Source: Laguncularia racemosa (taxonomy: Eukaryota; Streptophyta; Magnoliopsida; Myrtales; Combretaceae). Taken from it: a DNA stretch of 64,000 bases. How positions within the stretch are numbered: position 1 is the stretch's first letter; each line of letters opens with the position of its first letter. The notes below the pieces were generated by a model. That model was not told the origin of the DNA and made no database searches. It worked only from the letters and a program-made list of their open reading frames with translations. Position numbers and translations under genes: made by a program. The stretch spans positions 6,944,001 through 7,008,000 of the forward strand of contig JBBMOL010000013.1 of the NCBI GenBank assembly GCA_037954665.1. Direction: 5' to 3'. Below are positions 1-13,439 of this stretch, piece by piece.

Positions 1-1002
1 AGATAAGTATGCATATGATATTATACATAGAATGTGACTATTTCTATCGACTTAGTTTGATTGCTATGAAGTTTGCTTACTCTATATTAGGGTATGATGG
101 TCCTTATTAGGAGGACAATAGCTTAGCTTACTTTAGATGAATAATTGGGAGAGTGAAGGTGGTATAGGAAGATATTATAGAAATCCTATGAAACCTTGGA
201 AATTTTATCAAACTTATAAAAATTTCTCTATGAAGGTTTGATATTTTATAAATATATTTTATGGTGGATTTTAATTAACTTATATCATTGGAAGATGGTA
301 TAAACCTTTAAATGATGATGTTCCGTTCATATTTGATTTAGCTTATATTTAGATGTTCTTGCCAGTTTTATAAAAACACATACTGGGTGTCAAAGTATAA
401 TATATACATGGTTAAAGTTAACGAATACTAAAGAAAACATCCTATTACCACATATGGGTAAAGATTGCTAATTATATTAGTTTTTTCATATATTTTTTAG
501 TATTTTTATGGTCTCGTTGATACAACTGTTTAGTTTATAATTTGATTATTAATTTTTTTATATTAATTCTTATATCATCTCAATAAATAATAAGATAATA
601 AATTGGAACATACCATCAACAAGGCACTAGAACCATTTTAATGCAAACATTTGCCTTTTGTAGAATAGTAAGCCATATATTAAATTAAGCAACAAACTAT
701 CTTCATAAAGTAATGTAATTTCCCACCCCCTCACCCTCTTCTTCTTGCTCTTTCCTAAAGGAAATTGGACCTGCTATTTCCGGTCGATAAGCACTTCTAA
801 ATGCATAGGCACCAGATGAACTATGCTTACACACGATAAAGGACTCCAAAAGGTAAAGTTACGCGATTTATCATAAACTAAATTGAAAAACGACTAATGC
901 CTATCTCTATATTCATAAATACGTATATCCAAATTAATGGAGGTAAATTTTCTCCAATTCCAAGATCAATTTCATCATCCTATCTCCTCAACGCTGGCTG
1001 TG
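1..1002. other. AT-rich intergenic DNA 3' of the ATL gene
   Basis: I see no convincing coding region, RNA gene or repeat boundary here. The part nearest 1002 is expected to carry the 3' untranslated region of the minus-strand ATL gene, but I could not find a clear poly(A) signal. The short reading frame at 897-1154 on the plus strand is the complement of the ATL 3' end and is not a gene. Confidence 0.5.
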
Positions 1003-1524
1003 CTAGGCAGATCCTGCACCTCCTGGTGGATTCCCTGAAACCATCCCCTGTTCGAGCAACGACTGCCGGCAAGTCGGGCAAGAGGAATTCGACATCAACC
1101 ATGTATCTATACATCTCACATGGAAACCATGGTGACATTTTGGTAGCACTCTAACCTTCTCACCATCCGCAAATTCCCCGAGGCATATCGGGCATTCCGT
1201 GGCAGGAATGTCCGATCCAACCCCAAATACCACCACAGGAATCCGCCTCAAGGCGCTTTTCTTCAATCCTGTGCCTGCTAGTCTTGATGCAGCCCTGCCA
1301 GGATTGGCGAGACCGACTCTTCCAGCACTCCTTATTGCACACCGTGCAATTGAATTCAGTCCTAGAGCACATATTAGAGCGCATAGTAAGGCTGCTAGGA
1401 TTATCACCATGTTTGTGTCGAAATTGGCTTGGCTTGCATACCGATCCCTGCTTCCATTGTTGCTGTCGTTGCTTGAATTAGCATCGAGCAGTAGGCGGTG
1501 AGTACGATGATAAAATGTTGCCAT
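1003..1524 (-). CDS. ATL-type RING-H2 E3 ubiquitin ligase (ATL72/73/74-like)
   Basis: This is an intronless 173-residue protein starting at the ATG complementary to 1522-1524. Domains seen in order: a variable N-terminus; a hydrophobic segment at about residues 38-64 that should anchor it in a membrane; a GLD-like block near residues 86-101 ([16 protein letters not shown]); and a canonical RING-H2 finger with C111, C114, C130, H132, H135, C138, C149 and C152, plus the E2-contact Trp142. Known for the family: ATL proteins recruit ubiquitin-charged E2 and ubiquitinate membrane-associated or signalling targets, and they are usually single-exon genes, as here. The hydrophobic segment and the RING flanks resemble the small ATL72/ATL73(DAF)/ATL74 subgroup, whose members are of similar length. 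No stop or frameshift is visible, so it is probably functional. Substrate and regulation cannot be read from the sequence. The open frames on the plus strand across this region are shadows. Confidence 0.93.
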   Translation of the reverse strand: MATFYHRTHRLLLDANSSNDSNNGSRDRYASQANFDTNMVIILAALLCALICALGLNSIARCAIRSAGRVGLANPGRAASRLAGTGLKKSALRRIPVVVFGVGSDIPATECPICLGEFADGEKVRVLPKCHHGFHVRCIDTWLMSNSSCPTCRQSLLEQGMVSGNPPGGAGSA

Positions 1525-4500
1525 TGATCTATTCCTAGTCCCTTAGATTCAGATACATAATGAACTTTTTTTCTAATGTACTAAGATCTCTATATACTAG
1601 GAAATTCACCAGTACAAGATTTGCTATTACAGATCTAAACCCGAACGAGATCTTGAGTTAAAATCCATGAGAATTCCGATAGACAGCACTACGCACTCAT
1701 GGTGTAATACACGTGGGTTGTCTAGGACTAGAATTTATTAAAGTGAGTATTGAAAGTAAAATAAAATGAGGAAAAAGGGCATGTTGGTTTCTCTGTTGGG
1801 TTCGTTATCTACTCTGGAATAAAGAGAAAGAAGAGTCTTTTGGAGTTTTATTTGTGACTTTCAGGATTCTCCAACTACATAAAGACAGTAAAGAAGCGTC
1901 TTCATGGTTATTAAGATAAGGAAAAGCAGAAAGTCGCACTAATTTCAGCTTTTGAAAATTTCAAGTATGAAAAAAAAAATTTTGTTCAAAATTTTCCTCT
2001 TTGACCAGCAACAGCAACTAGAGGGACTTGCTATCTCCCTAAGAAAATTACCGCAGAAGGAAACCAAAACAAAGAGGATATAGACAAAGATTTTTCACCT
2101 TACCGGAAAACCGGATTGCGGCATTCCTGGGAATATGTTCAAATTTCCCAAGAGCCATTACTTGCAACTTTCCTTCTGAAATTCAAGCTTGGGAGGACAT
2201 TGGTTCAATGATGGGAGGTCACAGGTAGCTTTGATGTCTTTTCTTTAATTTGAAATGAAGAAGTGCTAGAGAACCGTGCGAAGGTACCTGATCCTTAAAA
2301 CACAATTAGATTTAGGAAAAGTGTATTATTATTCCTGGCACCAAAACCTTGTTCCACTCTATCACTCTTGTGATATTTAAGAAAAGGCCAACTAATTCCC
2401 TGCTCATTTGCCATTCCTAGGATGCTTAATACTGCAATAAAGCAGCACTTGTCCCTGTTTGCTGGCTTTTCTTCTAGGAATTTTTCTTTTTTCTTTTTAT
2501 TCCTTTTCCATTTTACAACTTAAAATGCTTGTTTTATTGGAGATTTTTTTTTTTTTAATTTGGCACATATTATCTTAGTACTCATTTGACAAGTTGCATT
2601 TACCGATAATTTTTATTAGTATAGTCAGATCGGTTTTATCGTGCGGTTGAACCAATTAAACCATGATCATTGCCTTAGAACAAACCAAATTATGGATTTA
2701 TTCAAATATATAATTTCTTGAATTGTATTTCATATTTTCATTTAAATTGATGTGGATTCCATCAAGTTTTGATTTATTTGAGTGTATGTATAGTTTAGTT
2801 GAATTTAATATATTACACTAATTAAGATATAAATGATATCTATTAATTTTAACAATCCCAATTTAATCCTGTTCAATCTTACTTTGATCCTTCCATCCTT
2901 GATCCTTTCAAAGTCCAATCCGGGTTAAGCTACTGTGGTTTTCTATAGACACATGCTGATGAACCACCATGGAAACGATAGCCAGAAACGGCAATCAGCC
3001 TTCACACAAAATGTCAAGCAAAATCAGATATTTTTCTCTTCTCTTTTCATTTTCTATCACCACCTGCCTAAAGAGCATTTCTGTATTGCTATACTGGTGT
3101 GGTGTTTGAGAATCATAAGAAAGTTAAATATATATATATATATATATATCGTAAAACATTTTTCCATAGAACTAATCCATATAATTTCCATTTTTCAGAT
3201 TGGGACAAACACATTATGAGAAACTTGTGCATAGGAAACGCTCCAATTGGCTTATATAATTAATACCTTGAAAGCAAGTTTCATTAAAATAAAAAATAAA
3301 CTAACTAATTGCTACTTATTTGATTTGAATATTTTTATCATGAAGATTCGGTTTGGTATTTTAAGGAACATGAATCCTAAATTCTCAAGTGATTTTATCT
3401 TTTGTTATTTTTAAAAATATACTCCTACTGTAACTGTTCATAAAACTCTAAAATTGTCAATAAAACAAACATAAGTAATGACGAGGTTAAGAGTTTTATC
3501 GATAATTTTAGAGATGTATTGGAATCTGCCTTCAAATGACTTTTTTTGTTTTAAAAAAAAAAAAATCCGGCTCTGAGCTTTTATGCAGCCAGAGCTGTAT
3601 GGCCTGTGAAGAAAAGACAGGCACATGGAGATCACGTGGCTGATGCAATTTCTCCCATAGCCGCCGCCTATCAATGACAATGAGGCATTCATACAAAATT
3701 GATATTTTTTAGTGTCCACTTCACATTACTACTAATCGTGGACCCCACATTCCATTGCCACCTTATGGATTATTTATTAACCTAATCCCATTTAGGTTGC
3801 GTCAATCCATGTCCTCACCTACTTACTAGGTGCCTATAGTTAGAGTAGAAGCACAAATTATTTAAAGTTATGATGTGAAGATTGACGATGATAGCTAAGC
3901 CATTTGAGATTAACCGCACATTATGAATATCTACATTTCTTGAAACCAAATTTAATCTCGGTTCAATTGTTGTATGGCTGAATTCAAACTACGCTAGTTG
4001 AATCCAACATTTTTAACCATATACAAATAAGCAGGTTGGGCATATGAATAAATACATTCTTTTTAGATAGTTTAAGTACATAATACATTTTTCTTACAAT
4101 ATGGAGTGCATATCAAAGATGTTAACTATCTATTATAATTGAGTTATGTCTTTCATAAGTACATTCTCTAGTTGTACTTGTAGATGAATCTCCATTATAT
4201 ATATTATGTGTTGTAATATTTTATTTTTTATATAAAATTTTTGTGATGTTTATTTTAGTTTCCACCATTTAACATATACACTTATAGTTATACTTAAAGG
4301 TTAAATATATAAATATATGTAGCTTCATAAAATCAAAATTTGAATTTGCCCATTAATGTAGAGTAGTAATAATAATAATAAAAACTTTAGAATTTTAATT
4401 TAAATTCAATCAAACTATTTACCCGTTGGATGATAAAATCTAAGGCCACGAATAGACATAAATGTCTATTTTAATATTGACAAACCTAGTAAATTAGGTT

Positions 4501-6683
4501 ATAATTACATTAGCATAAATGGAAATGTTATTTATTTCCCCTTAGGCTTTATTTCTTATAATGGTCCTATCACATGATTAGTTGAATGGAAAGTTTATTC
4601 CATAGAGTTAGAAAATTCTATCGAATAAGGAATTGCCATTTCATTTTAGGATCTTATGAACAATCGCTCTTAAAATCCATCAAAACAAAAATTTTAACCA
4701 CCACCTAATAGTGTCAAACATGCCATCAAAACCTACCACCAATAGACAAAGATCAGTTGACCCACAAATTACTAAACCTACTTTTGTAAGTTGATATACC
4801 ACTTAACTGAAGAACCATCTAACCTTAGTCACAAGAGGAACTAAGACCTAGATGAGTCATCTTGATTAGGACAAGCCAAAATAGGGACCCTAATGGCGCA
4901 TGCTGTCATGACTAGGTCGCTTGTACCACGTGTAAGTCGACTTGCATCATATGTAACACTAGCGACTCATGTTGGTTATATTATATCACTTACACCCTAG
5001 TGGCTTACATCATGCGCTCTTGTAGCTTACCCCTCTTATCCTTTGTCGTCTTTTGTAGGTAGGGATCAATAGGGTTAGTGATTATAAAAGCATGGCTAGA
5101 GTGGGCAGTGATTGGTTATTGGGGTTTTGTTGACATGGTTGCCAGATTGAAGGATTATGGATGATGATAAGTTTCAGGTATCAATTATTCAAGACATAAG
5201 TTTTTTAGTTACTTCAATTTTGCTAGTATCCTTTAATATTTTTTTAGCCTGATTGAATTAGAAGATAGATTATTACTTTCATCTTCCACTCCTAAAGAGT
5301 GAAACCAACCTAATGAATTTCGCCACATGTGAATATACCATATTATAAAACAGAAAATTTAAGTGCATATGATGCATTTATAAATAAAATTGTAAGGAAT
5401 GTTCCAAATGGGAACAACCTAAAAGTGCTAGTGCACATTTTCCTCTCTTCTTATCTTGAACTTTCCTAACAATGAATATTTTTAAAGTATTATGTTTAGT
5501 ATTTAATATTAATATCAATATGATCAACATTTATGGGAACTAGGGTTCAGTTAAAAGGAGTTAAATCTTTTGATAAAGAAAATATAAAATGATTAAGTTG
5601 TTTCACCTCATAAGCACCTTTATTGTATCTGAGACCACAGTCTTGATTTTTTCAATTGAAACACACCCTTCTATTTATAGTCTCCAAATATTTTGCAAGA
5701 AAATCTACAAAATATTATCAATATGATAAAATGATTGGTTCTTCTTTAGAATTTAAGCTATAAATGTTAAATATATAATTCTATATGATACATCATTTGT
5801 TTAGTTCATAATTCAACTAAACCAAACCATGAATCTACTTCTAAATCCAAATTTTGAATAGATTAGATTGTTAAAGAAGAAGGAAAAGAATTTTATGATT
5901 TGGTTTTCCATGATATATCTTGATTTAACATCCATTATTAGTGAAAAATTTTCAGCTTTGTTTGATTTGACTATTTCAAACCTAATTATGATCACTTGAT
6001 CTAAGTTGAACAAAACCAGATGCAAAAACACCAAGGTTTTTTGTTGTTTGATTGTTTGTTCTTCTAATTTAATCCATATTGACATGAGTCCGAGAACTTA
6101 CATATAATAACTAATTATCAAGTGAGTAATGATGATCATCACGAAGACTAGACATGAATTCTTACATGAATCGATGACATGCATTGAAAAATTCTTTAAC
6201 AAACAAAGTATAAGCATTTAAATTATGAAAGGACACTTGGGATATTTTTATGGCTAGGTCATTCATGCACAAGACTCTTGTAAAACTTTAATTGGGTTAA
6301 GTTATTCTAGGATAAGCTAATTTTGAGTATAAAATCTAAAACTTATCATCCATGAGAAATGTATTAATGATACTAATACGATACATGAGTTAATTAATAG
6401 TATATAAGTATTAATAAAATAATAACATGAAAACATAAATGGTGGTTTTTTTATTTAGAAAGAAAACTTATTATCATTAATACATGTATAAAAATCATTT
6501 ATAAGTATATGGTTCTAATCTAATCATATGACATATTAGTAGTAAATTCCAAATTCCTCTTAAATAGAAATCCTACTCATCATTCTATCGAGAGGGACCA
6601 TGTTTGAATCGAACTCATCAGTTGTTCCTAGATCAACAAGGGAGTTTTTCGATGAATTAGTAACCATGCAAAGCAAATATATG
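1525..6683. other. Intergenic AT-rich region, including the ATL promoter side
   Basis: The first part should contain the ATL promoter, since the gene reads leftward; a TATA-like tract in minus orientation lies near 1585-1595 but is not decisive. A T-rich tract lies near 2550 and a TA microsatellite near 3130. The interval 3570-3700 is less AT-rich and includes a G-box-type CACGTG, with no attached gene. The part at 4890-5040 is richer in short GTCG/CACGTG-like dyads and may be an old LTR remnant. No recognisable protein is encoded; the frames at 2935-3219, 3438-3719 and 5813-6085 have no family features. Confidence 0.45.
3127..3149. repeat. TA dinucleotide microsatellite
   Basis: About eleven uninterrupted TA units are visible. 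It is a simple repeat, expected to be length-polymorphic. Confidence 0.9.
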
Positions 6684-7378
6684 ACCAGCGTTTGGATTGC
6701 ATTACTAGACAATATAAAAAATACTAGATAATACAAAATAAGAAAAATATGACAGTACAACTCTCTTATACCACATTTGGTATAAATTATACTAAATAAT
6801 GATTTTTGTGATGTCAATTGTTTGGATAGATAAAGTACTACACTAAACATAATATACAAAATATTGAACAAGGATTTTTGCGTTTTTGTTCAATAAATTT
6901 GATTTTTGTACCATATTTTGGATGGTACAAAATATAAGCATTTTGTTTAGCACTTTATGACTATTTTTATCCAATAACAGATAAAATATGCAAACCAAAC
7001 AAAGGACAAAATATTTTGTTCACTGCAATACCATAAATTTATGACAACCAGGCAGCATTTGTATTATAGTACTGTCCAGTACAAGAAAAAGAAAAACAGA
7101 ACAATACAACTCTCTTATATCGCATTTGGTATGCACTATACTGGGTAAAGATTTTTATGATATCCACTATTAGTACTACACTAAACATGATATACAAAGT
7201 ACTTGATATGGATTTTTGTGTTTTTATTTAGTAAATTTGATTTTAATACCATATTTTAGATGGTAAAAATATAAGTTTTTGTTTAGTACTTTTAAGATTA
7301 TTTTTGTCTAGTAACTAAGAAAATATGCAAACAAAACAAATGACAAAATATTTTATCTAATACATATCAAATGATACT
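6684..7378. mobile_element. Tandem pair of Tourist-like (PIF/Harbinger type) MITEs
   Basis: Two diverged copies of one roughly 350-bp unit lie head to tail: the stretch around 6771 (CCACATTTGG) recurs about 349 bp later near 7121, followed by matching TACTACACTAAACAT and TTTGGATGGTA-type blocks. The outer ends read CAGCGTTTGGATTG on the left and, inverted, GTATCATTTGATATG on the right, which are imperfect inverted repeats. The 20-base string near 6990-7012 (caaaccaaacaaaggacaaa) is the exact reverse complement of one inside the element at 41397-42214, so both belong to one family. No coding capacity is seen. No clean 3-bp target duplication is visible at the outer ends. Confidence 0.6.
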
Positions 7379-7436
7379 TAAAAATCTTAGAATTGAGATA
7401 TATGGGTATGGCTCCTAGATTTGTTTGTTGACTTGT

Positions 7437-7444
7437 GTTATATG
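7437..7444. repeat. Left target-site duplication of the hAT element (gttatatg)
   Basis: The 8-mer gttatatg directly precedes the left end (TAGGGGTGG) and recurs exactly at 27258-27265 after the right end. Eight bases is the duplication length known for hAT transposons. Confidence 0.85.
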
Positions 7445-8254
7445 TAGGGGTGGAAATGCAAGCCAAATGGGCCAGCTTGCCCTAACTCGCATCGGCCTAC
7501 GCGTTAAAGCGGACCAGAAACACTGACCTAACCTGCCAACCCGTAAAAAAACATAATTTGTTTTTTTTAAAAAAAAATAATATATAATTTTTTTAGAAAA
7601 GAAAAAGAATATTTCACAAATAAAAAGCTTACATGATGATACATTATATTGCCAATTATCAACTCTTTCCTATAGAGGTTAAAAAGTTTTTGGTTTGTTA
7701 ATTCAATAGTTAACTTTCATCCATCTCCATGCAAATAATCTTACAATACAACATGACATAGTGGCATTGATTATATATATATATATATATATATTTAAAT
7801 CTTTATTGTACCATAATGCATTGATATGGCATGCTTTATTGTCAGCAGACCATATAATAATAACACATAATAATTAGATAAAACTAACTACTAAATAAAA
7901 ATTTGAAAAAAAAAATCTTAAATCTCATATGATAGAAAGCAAAACAACCTTAAATGATAATCAAGCAAATGTAGTAATTATCATAAAGTCCTTTTCACTA
8001 ATTATACAAGAAAACAAAATCAATAATAAAGGGGAAAAAAAAACTATTGAAACATCCATCACCGCTTCTTCTTCTCATATATCTATCAAACTATCAATCA
8101 TCATCAATAACTAAATTTGAGTCCCCCTTTGATGAAGTGGTCCCACTCCCACTATCATTTTCTTCATTTACAATTCACCAAATCACACATATAATTAGAT
8201 GTTAAAAGCTTAAAATAATTCGTTAAAAGAAAATATCATCAAAAAAAGAAAAAA

Positions 8255-10202
8255 AAAATCACCTTCACAAGTAAATCCTTGTAACCAATTACATATGCAA
8301 ATTAAAGCTTCCACATTTGATGAAAGCATAAAACTGTGATACTTATTAAGTACACAGGCATCAATACTGAAAGCTAACTCAAATGCTACAGTAGTAATTG
8401 GACTATTGAATAAATCAGAGGCCATGATGCACAAATCAGGAAACCTCTAACTTTAAGTCTTTCAATACTGTAATACATAAAATTCTGAGTAGTAGTCCAT
8501 ATCAATTATTCGCTTATCTAGATATAGATCTAAAGAAAACTTACCAGAATTTTATACTTCTACTTGGCAGTACTCCTACATTATTAAGAAAAAAACTAAT
8601 TAAATACCGATATATAATATGAAAAAAAATATCATTACAAAATAAATAAAGTTATTATTGAACTTACATCTAAAGTAGCAAAATCAATCTCCAAAGCTTT
8701 TCCAATTTTCAAGTTTGGTGCTACTGCTCCTTTACCTCCACCTTCAACTGTGTCTTATTCTTGAGAAGATGATCCAACCTAAGAATGTCTAGATATGTGA
8801 TTTATTTTGCTCTTGTCATGTTCTCCAATGTGCTTATATAGCTTGCTCTTTATGTTAGCCAATTTGTTTTCACAAATGAGAGGATCAATTTTATTGAAGC
8901 AAAACTTCAAAAAATTAAACTTCATCCGATGATTAAGGACTACTCTAAGTGCAAGGACAATACTATATTCCTGCAAATATTTATCGAACTTTTGTTTCAT
9001 TTTAATACACATCTTCCTTATCACATGATCTTCACTATTGAAATTTTCATTCAACAAACATTCAATTCTCCATAATTGCAAGAAATAGAAATTTGAAGTT
9101 GGATACGGGGATCCTAATATCAAATTGATGATAGTATAAAAAAGGCTCAAAAACTTACATATCTTCTCAACTCTTCCTTACTCATTTATTGTTGGACAAT
9201 ACTTATAATGAGAATCATTAAATTCAAGGCAACAAAAAGCACATTGATGCTTGAATGCATTATCAAGCATAAGGTAATTGGAATTCCATCTAATAGCTAC
9301 ATCCAAGTGCAAACTAATACTAGTATCATGTCACCAACTTGTTGAACACACTTCCAGAAATGTTTCATTCTACACTTGAAGCCCTTAACATACTTTACAT
9401 TCTCCCTTATTTTATGCAAAGCTTCACTATTTACCGTCAACCCTTCTTTAACAATTAAATAAAGAATATGAGTACAATATCTAACATGTAAAAACTCACC
9501 ACCACATAACAGACTATTTTATAAGTTGAGTTGCTCTTTCAAGAAATCTTACATACATACATTTGCAAATACATTATCCAATATAAGGGAGAATATCTTT
9601 TTATGTATGCCCTAATTTTTCAAAAATTCAAATACTTTCTTAAATAGCTCAAAACCTGAGTGAGGAGGCAACATTTTACAAAAAGAAAGAATTTTATTAT
9701 TGAGTTTCCATTTATCATTCACAAAAATGACTAGTCAAACAAATATATTATTTATTAGTGGAAGTAGTCCATAAATTAGAGGTCAAATAAACTCTCTCTT
9801 GAATTTTCTACAAAATTTGTTTCAAATTATCCTTTTGAGCCAAATATAAATTCTAAACAATTGATATAGTAGTTTTCCTATAAATTAGCTTATAATCAAG
9901 ATCGTAAAACCTTAAAAATTATGTAATCCTTCTATACTCAACAAATGAAAATGAGAGACAACGTTTAATAATAACCATAGACATTATCTCACAAGAAACT
10001 TTTGGATTTGATTTTCTTGACCTTAACTTACCGACATGATCAATTATCATATCACTAACATCATTATATTTAGGAACTTGACTCAAGCAACACTTTCTCA
10101 TATGTCGAAGTAAGGTTGAAGTTCCATGTGTATGTCTCCCAATAACATATTCATTCCCATGCGCTTTACATTTGGCTCTACTTTTACCATCTTTCCTAAC
10201 AC
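8255..10202 (-). pseudogene. hAT transposase, central and C-terminal part (broken)
   Basis: Reading leftward from 10202 the frame gives the second half of a BED zinc finger (cysteine in AKCK, then HGTSTLLRHMRKC near 10080-10140), then the family block ending SFSFVEYRRIT at a stop at 9919. About 9650-9160 (with stops) encodes the central RNase H-like part, including EGLTVNSEALHKIRENVKYV. 9150-8779 matches the PTSNFYF..WRIECLLNEN..MKFDFLKF-type region that precedes dimerisation. 8434-8255 is the C-terminal hAT dimerisation domain (LNKY..., ALICICNWLQGF). An intron may lie between about 8650 and 8440. Such a transposase cuts and pastes the element through its terminal repeats. Frameshifts and many stops make this copy non-functional. 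Confidence 0.85.
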
Positions 10203-10207
10203 CAATT
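10203..10207. repeat. Left target-site duplication of the Athila element (caatt)
   Basis: caatt lies directly before the TG that starts the left LTR and is repeated exactly at 25946-25950 directly after the CA that ends the right LTR. Both lie in hAT transposase sequence. Confidence 0.85.
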
Positions 10208-11649
10208 TGATAAATGATTAATATAATATATTTATAAACAAGATTTTCGATGAATTCATTGAAATTATAAGAATTTTAAAGAAATATACTACCTAATTAA
10301 ATAATATTTTAATTTCAGGATTAATATATTCTTTAATCAACAAAGGAAGAAAATGAGTCAAGTTTCATGTGATTCAAAGTTAAAATGAAGAAATTTTGTG
10401 CATATGAAGATCAATACAATCAAGTAACATGGTCATGTTGATTTTGAAGGAAGATCAGAAGGATACATGAAGAAACAACACGACCATGTTAGTAGTTGTG
10501 TAACTTTTAGAGCAATAGAAGCCAAACATAACTATGTAACACGACCATATTGAGTTAAGTGCAACACAATTGGGAAACACGACCATGTTGGCCATATCTT
10601 CCCTAATCTATATGCATTTGAAAGATTTAAGTTGAACACAACCTTAACATGACTGTGTTGAAGGGTCGTGTTGAGTTCAATAGCTAAGTAATATAAATAT
10701 TAGATATAAACGCTAAACGAAAGGAAAGAGAGAGGAAGAAGAAAAAGAAGAAAGAGAGTTTTGACAAAAAGAAAGAGAGTTTTTAAGCAGACGAAGAGAA
10801 GAACTCTTTGAAGAAGTGAGAATATTGAAGATCAAATCGTATAATTTGAAAGTGCAAGAATAGATTTCTACAAGGGTTTTTCTTTCCATTATGAGTTATT
10901 TCGATTTTATTGTCAGATTTTACATTGTAATGATAGCTTAAATTCTTCTAATATCTAGATTTGTGGAATCCTAGAATTATTATGTAATTTTATTTCAGTT
11001 ATTATTCAATAAAGTCTTTATTATCTTAATTCAATTATGCATGTTCTTTATTGTAAGAATTTAATATTTCTAGGGTGTTAATTCTTGATTAGTGATATTA
11101 TATAAATAGATTGAGAAATCACTTATATAATTAGATCTAAAGTAAATGAAAAGAGTTGCATGCAACCCTAGAGATAGGATGAGATAAATCTTCTGAATTA
11201 GGGTCAAACCTAATTATGGAATTCAAATATCAATAATGCAATTTTAGGAGTTTTAATTAGAGAGAGATCTCGATTGATCAACCTAAGATTAGAAATTAAT
11301 AATTTTGAGAAAGATATTAATTTGATTATGGAATTCCTACAGTTAAGAAAATAAAGATTGAAAATGAAACTAACTATAATAAATTATATATAATTCTAGG
11401 GGGAAACTAAGTCTAAATATATATCCTTACAACGTTAATTCAAACTCTTTAGTATATTTACTTTCTTTTCATTATTTTAATAATTATTAATAAAATAATT
11501 AAAATTTCTTAATTAATCAATACATTTTAATTTGACAATTAGATAATAAAGTTTTAGTTCATATTAGTAATTGTAGTATTTGTAGGACGACATTCGTAAT
11601 TAGTTCACTATATTACATTAATCGATAGGTGCACTTGCCTATACTATCA
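10208..11649 (+). repeat. Athila 5' LTR
   Basis: It starts TGATAAATG after the duplication and ends CTATACTATCA just before the primer-binding site. The last part, 11117-11649, is clearly homologous to 25419-25945 at the other end. The region 10426-10660 carries five AACACGACCATGTT-like dyads at irregular spacing. A purine-rich stretch lies at 10710-10800. The middle part, about 10680-11116, has no counterpart in the 3' LTR. Confidence 0.8.
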
Positions 11650-11655
11650 AGTTTT

Positions 11656-11673
11656 TGGTGTTGTTGTCGGGGA
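11656..11673 (+). other. Athila primer-binding site (tRNA-Asp type, decayed)
   Basis: The 18 bases read TGGTGTTGTTGTCGGGGA. The usual Athila site, complementary to the 3' end of tRNA-Asp, is TGGCGCCGTTGCCGGGGA; all four differences are C in the consensus and T here. The site sits six bases after the LTR end. Confidence 0.8.
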
Positions 11674-11883
11674 CTACAATATTAAGAACGCTTAATACTT
11701 TATTAATCTAATCACTTTTTTTTTTCCTTTTTTTCTTTCATCTTGGTTACTACTCTTCTTGGAGACTAATTTAAAAAGTATTCTTTTGCAGTGTATGACT
11801 AAGAGTAATTCAACGAACCTTCTAGAAATAGACCATAAAATTGAGAGAACCGTCAAGGGCTTGAAGAAGGGCGTTAAACAATA

Positions 11884-13337
11884 GTGGATGAGTTAAATCC
11901 AAGATCCCCTTCGAAAGTCAAGACGGAAGAAGAATACGAATCGATCGAAATGGCAAATAATGGGAACCAGAATGTAGTTAGGACTATGTCCGATTATGCA
12001 AGACCTAAACTTACTGGAACTAACTCGAATATTGCTAAGCCAGCAGTTGCTGCGAATAATTTTGAGATCAAACTGAACATTATCCAAATGGTGCAGCAAT
12101 TCATCCAATTTGATGGCCTACAAGATGAGGACCCTAATGCTCATATTTCCAATTTTCTGGAAATATGTGACACCTTTAAAATTAACGGGGTTAGTGATGA
12201 TGTTATATGCTTGAGATTGTTTCCATTCTCCCTAAGAGGCAGGGCGAAACAGTGGTTAAATTCTCTCCCACAAGGATCAATCACTACATGGGATGAAATG
12301 GCTGAGAAATTTTTAGAAAAGTATTTCCCACCCGCCAAAACTGCAAAGCTTAGGAATGATATCTTTGCTTATGCTCAGATTGAATTTGAGACATTATATG
12401 ATACATGGGAGCGCTTTAAAGATTTGTTGCGATGATGTCTGCATCACGGTCTCCCACTTTGGATGCAAATCCAAATGTTCTATAATGGTCCTAATTTATC
12501 GACAAGGTAGATGATTGATGCTACAACTAAAGGCACATGAATACCAAAACACTTGAGCAAGCCCAAAACTTAATTGAGGAAATGGCTATGAATAATTGTC
12601 AATGGGAGAATATTAGGGTAAGGCATAAAGCTACATGGATATATGATGTAGATGCAGTGATAGCATTATCAGCTAAAGTTGATGCACTGACCTAAAAAAT
12701 AGACGAGCTTTCAGTTGCACCACAACAATCTTAAGCGATGTAAGGTGATGTTGTTGCTAGAGGGTTTATAGATCAGGACTAATTAGAACAAGCTAGTTAC
12801 ATGGGAAACCTCTCTAAGCCCTAGAATAATCCCTATAGCAATACATATAACCCTAGGTGGAGAAACCATCCAAACTTCTTGTAGAGTAATCAAGGCTAAA
12901 ATAAACAATGAACCATACTTAACCCACCCCTACTTGGATTCTAGCAACCACCACTTCAAGATAAAAAACCAAGTTTGGAAGATGTTCTAACTAAATTTAT
13001 TCAAACATCAGACGCTCGATTCCAAAGCACAGAGATGTCTCTTAGAGATCAAGAAGCCTCTATCCATAACCTCAAAAGCCAAGTAGGTTAGCTTGCAAAA
13101 ATGATTTCAGAAAGGCTACCAAGAACATTGCCTAGGAATATTAAGACAAACCCTAAAGAACATGTTCAGGTAGTAACCCTTAAGAATGGAAAAGAGTTGC
13201 AGGTTGACAATTTAACAGAAAAGGATCAGGTAAGGATAGGGACCATAATCATTGAGAAGCAAAGTGAACCACCTAAGGAAGTTAAAGAGTTTAAACCACC
13301 CATACCCTATCCCCCATACTCTATCCCGCTCGCCTAA
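11884..13337 (+). pseudogene. Athila gag (broken)
   Basis: The conserved capsid part is open from 11884 to 12435 and includes the Athila hallmarks ANNFEIK, HISNFLEICDTFKINGVSDD, LRLFPFSLRGRAKQWLNSLP and KFLEKYFPPAKTAKLRNDI. The reading frame opens at a GTG, so the true start lies upstream or is lost. After 12435 the frame continues with several stops (near 12436, 12510 and 12733) and resumes at 13101-13337 with MISERLPRTLPRNIKTNPKE, the gag-protease linker of this lineage. Gag would form the virus-like particle that packages element RNA. It is non-functional here. Confidence 0.85.
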
Positions 13338-13439
13338 AGAAGGATCGCGCTTATGAGCATTTTGGTAAGTTCTTATAACTCTTTAAACAACTGTATATTA
13401 ACTTACCCTTTGTTAAGGCCATATCGCAGATCCCAAATA

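Noticed and set aside
1199..1501. Plus-strand open frames opposite the ATL gene (also 897-1154 and 1284-1481)
   Set aside because: They are complements of a well-supported RING-H2 coding region and show no domain of their own.
3438..3719. Possible small gene near a G-box
   Set aside because: The translation shows no known domain and no start context or neighbours support it.
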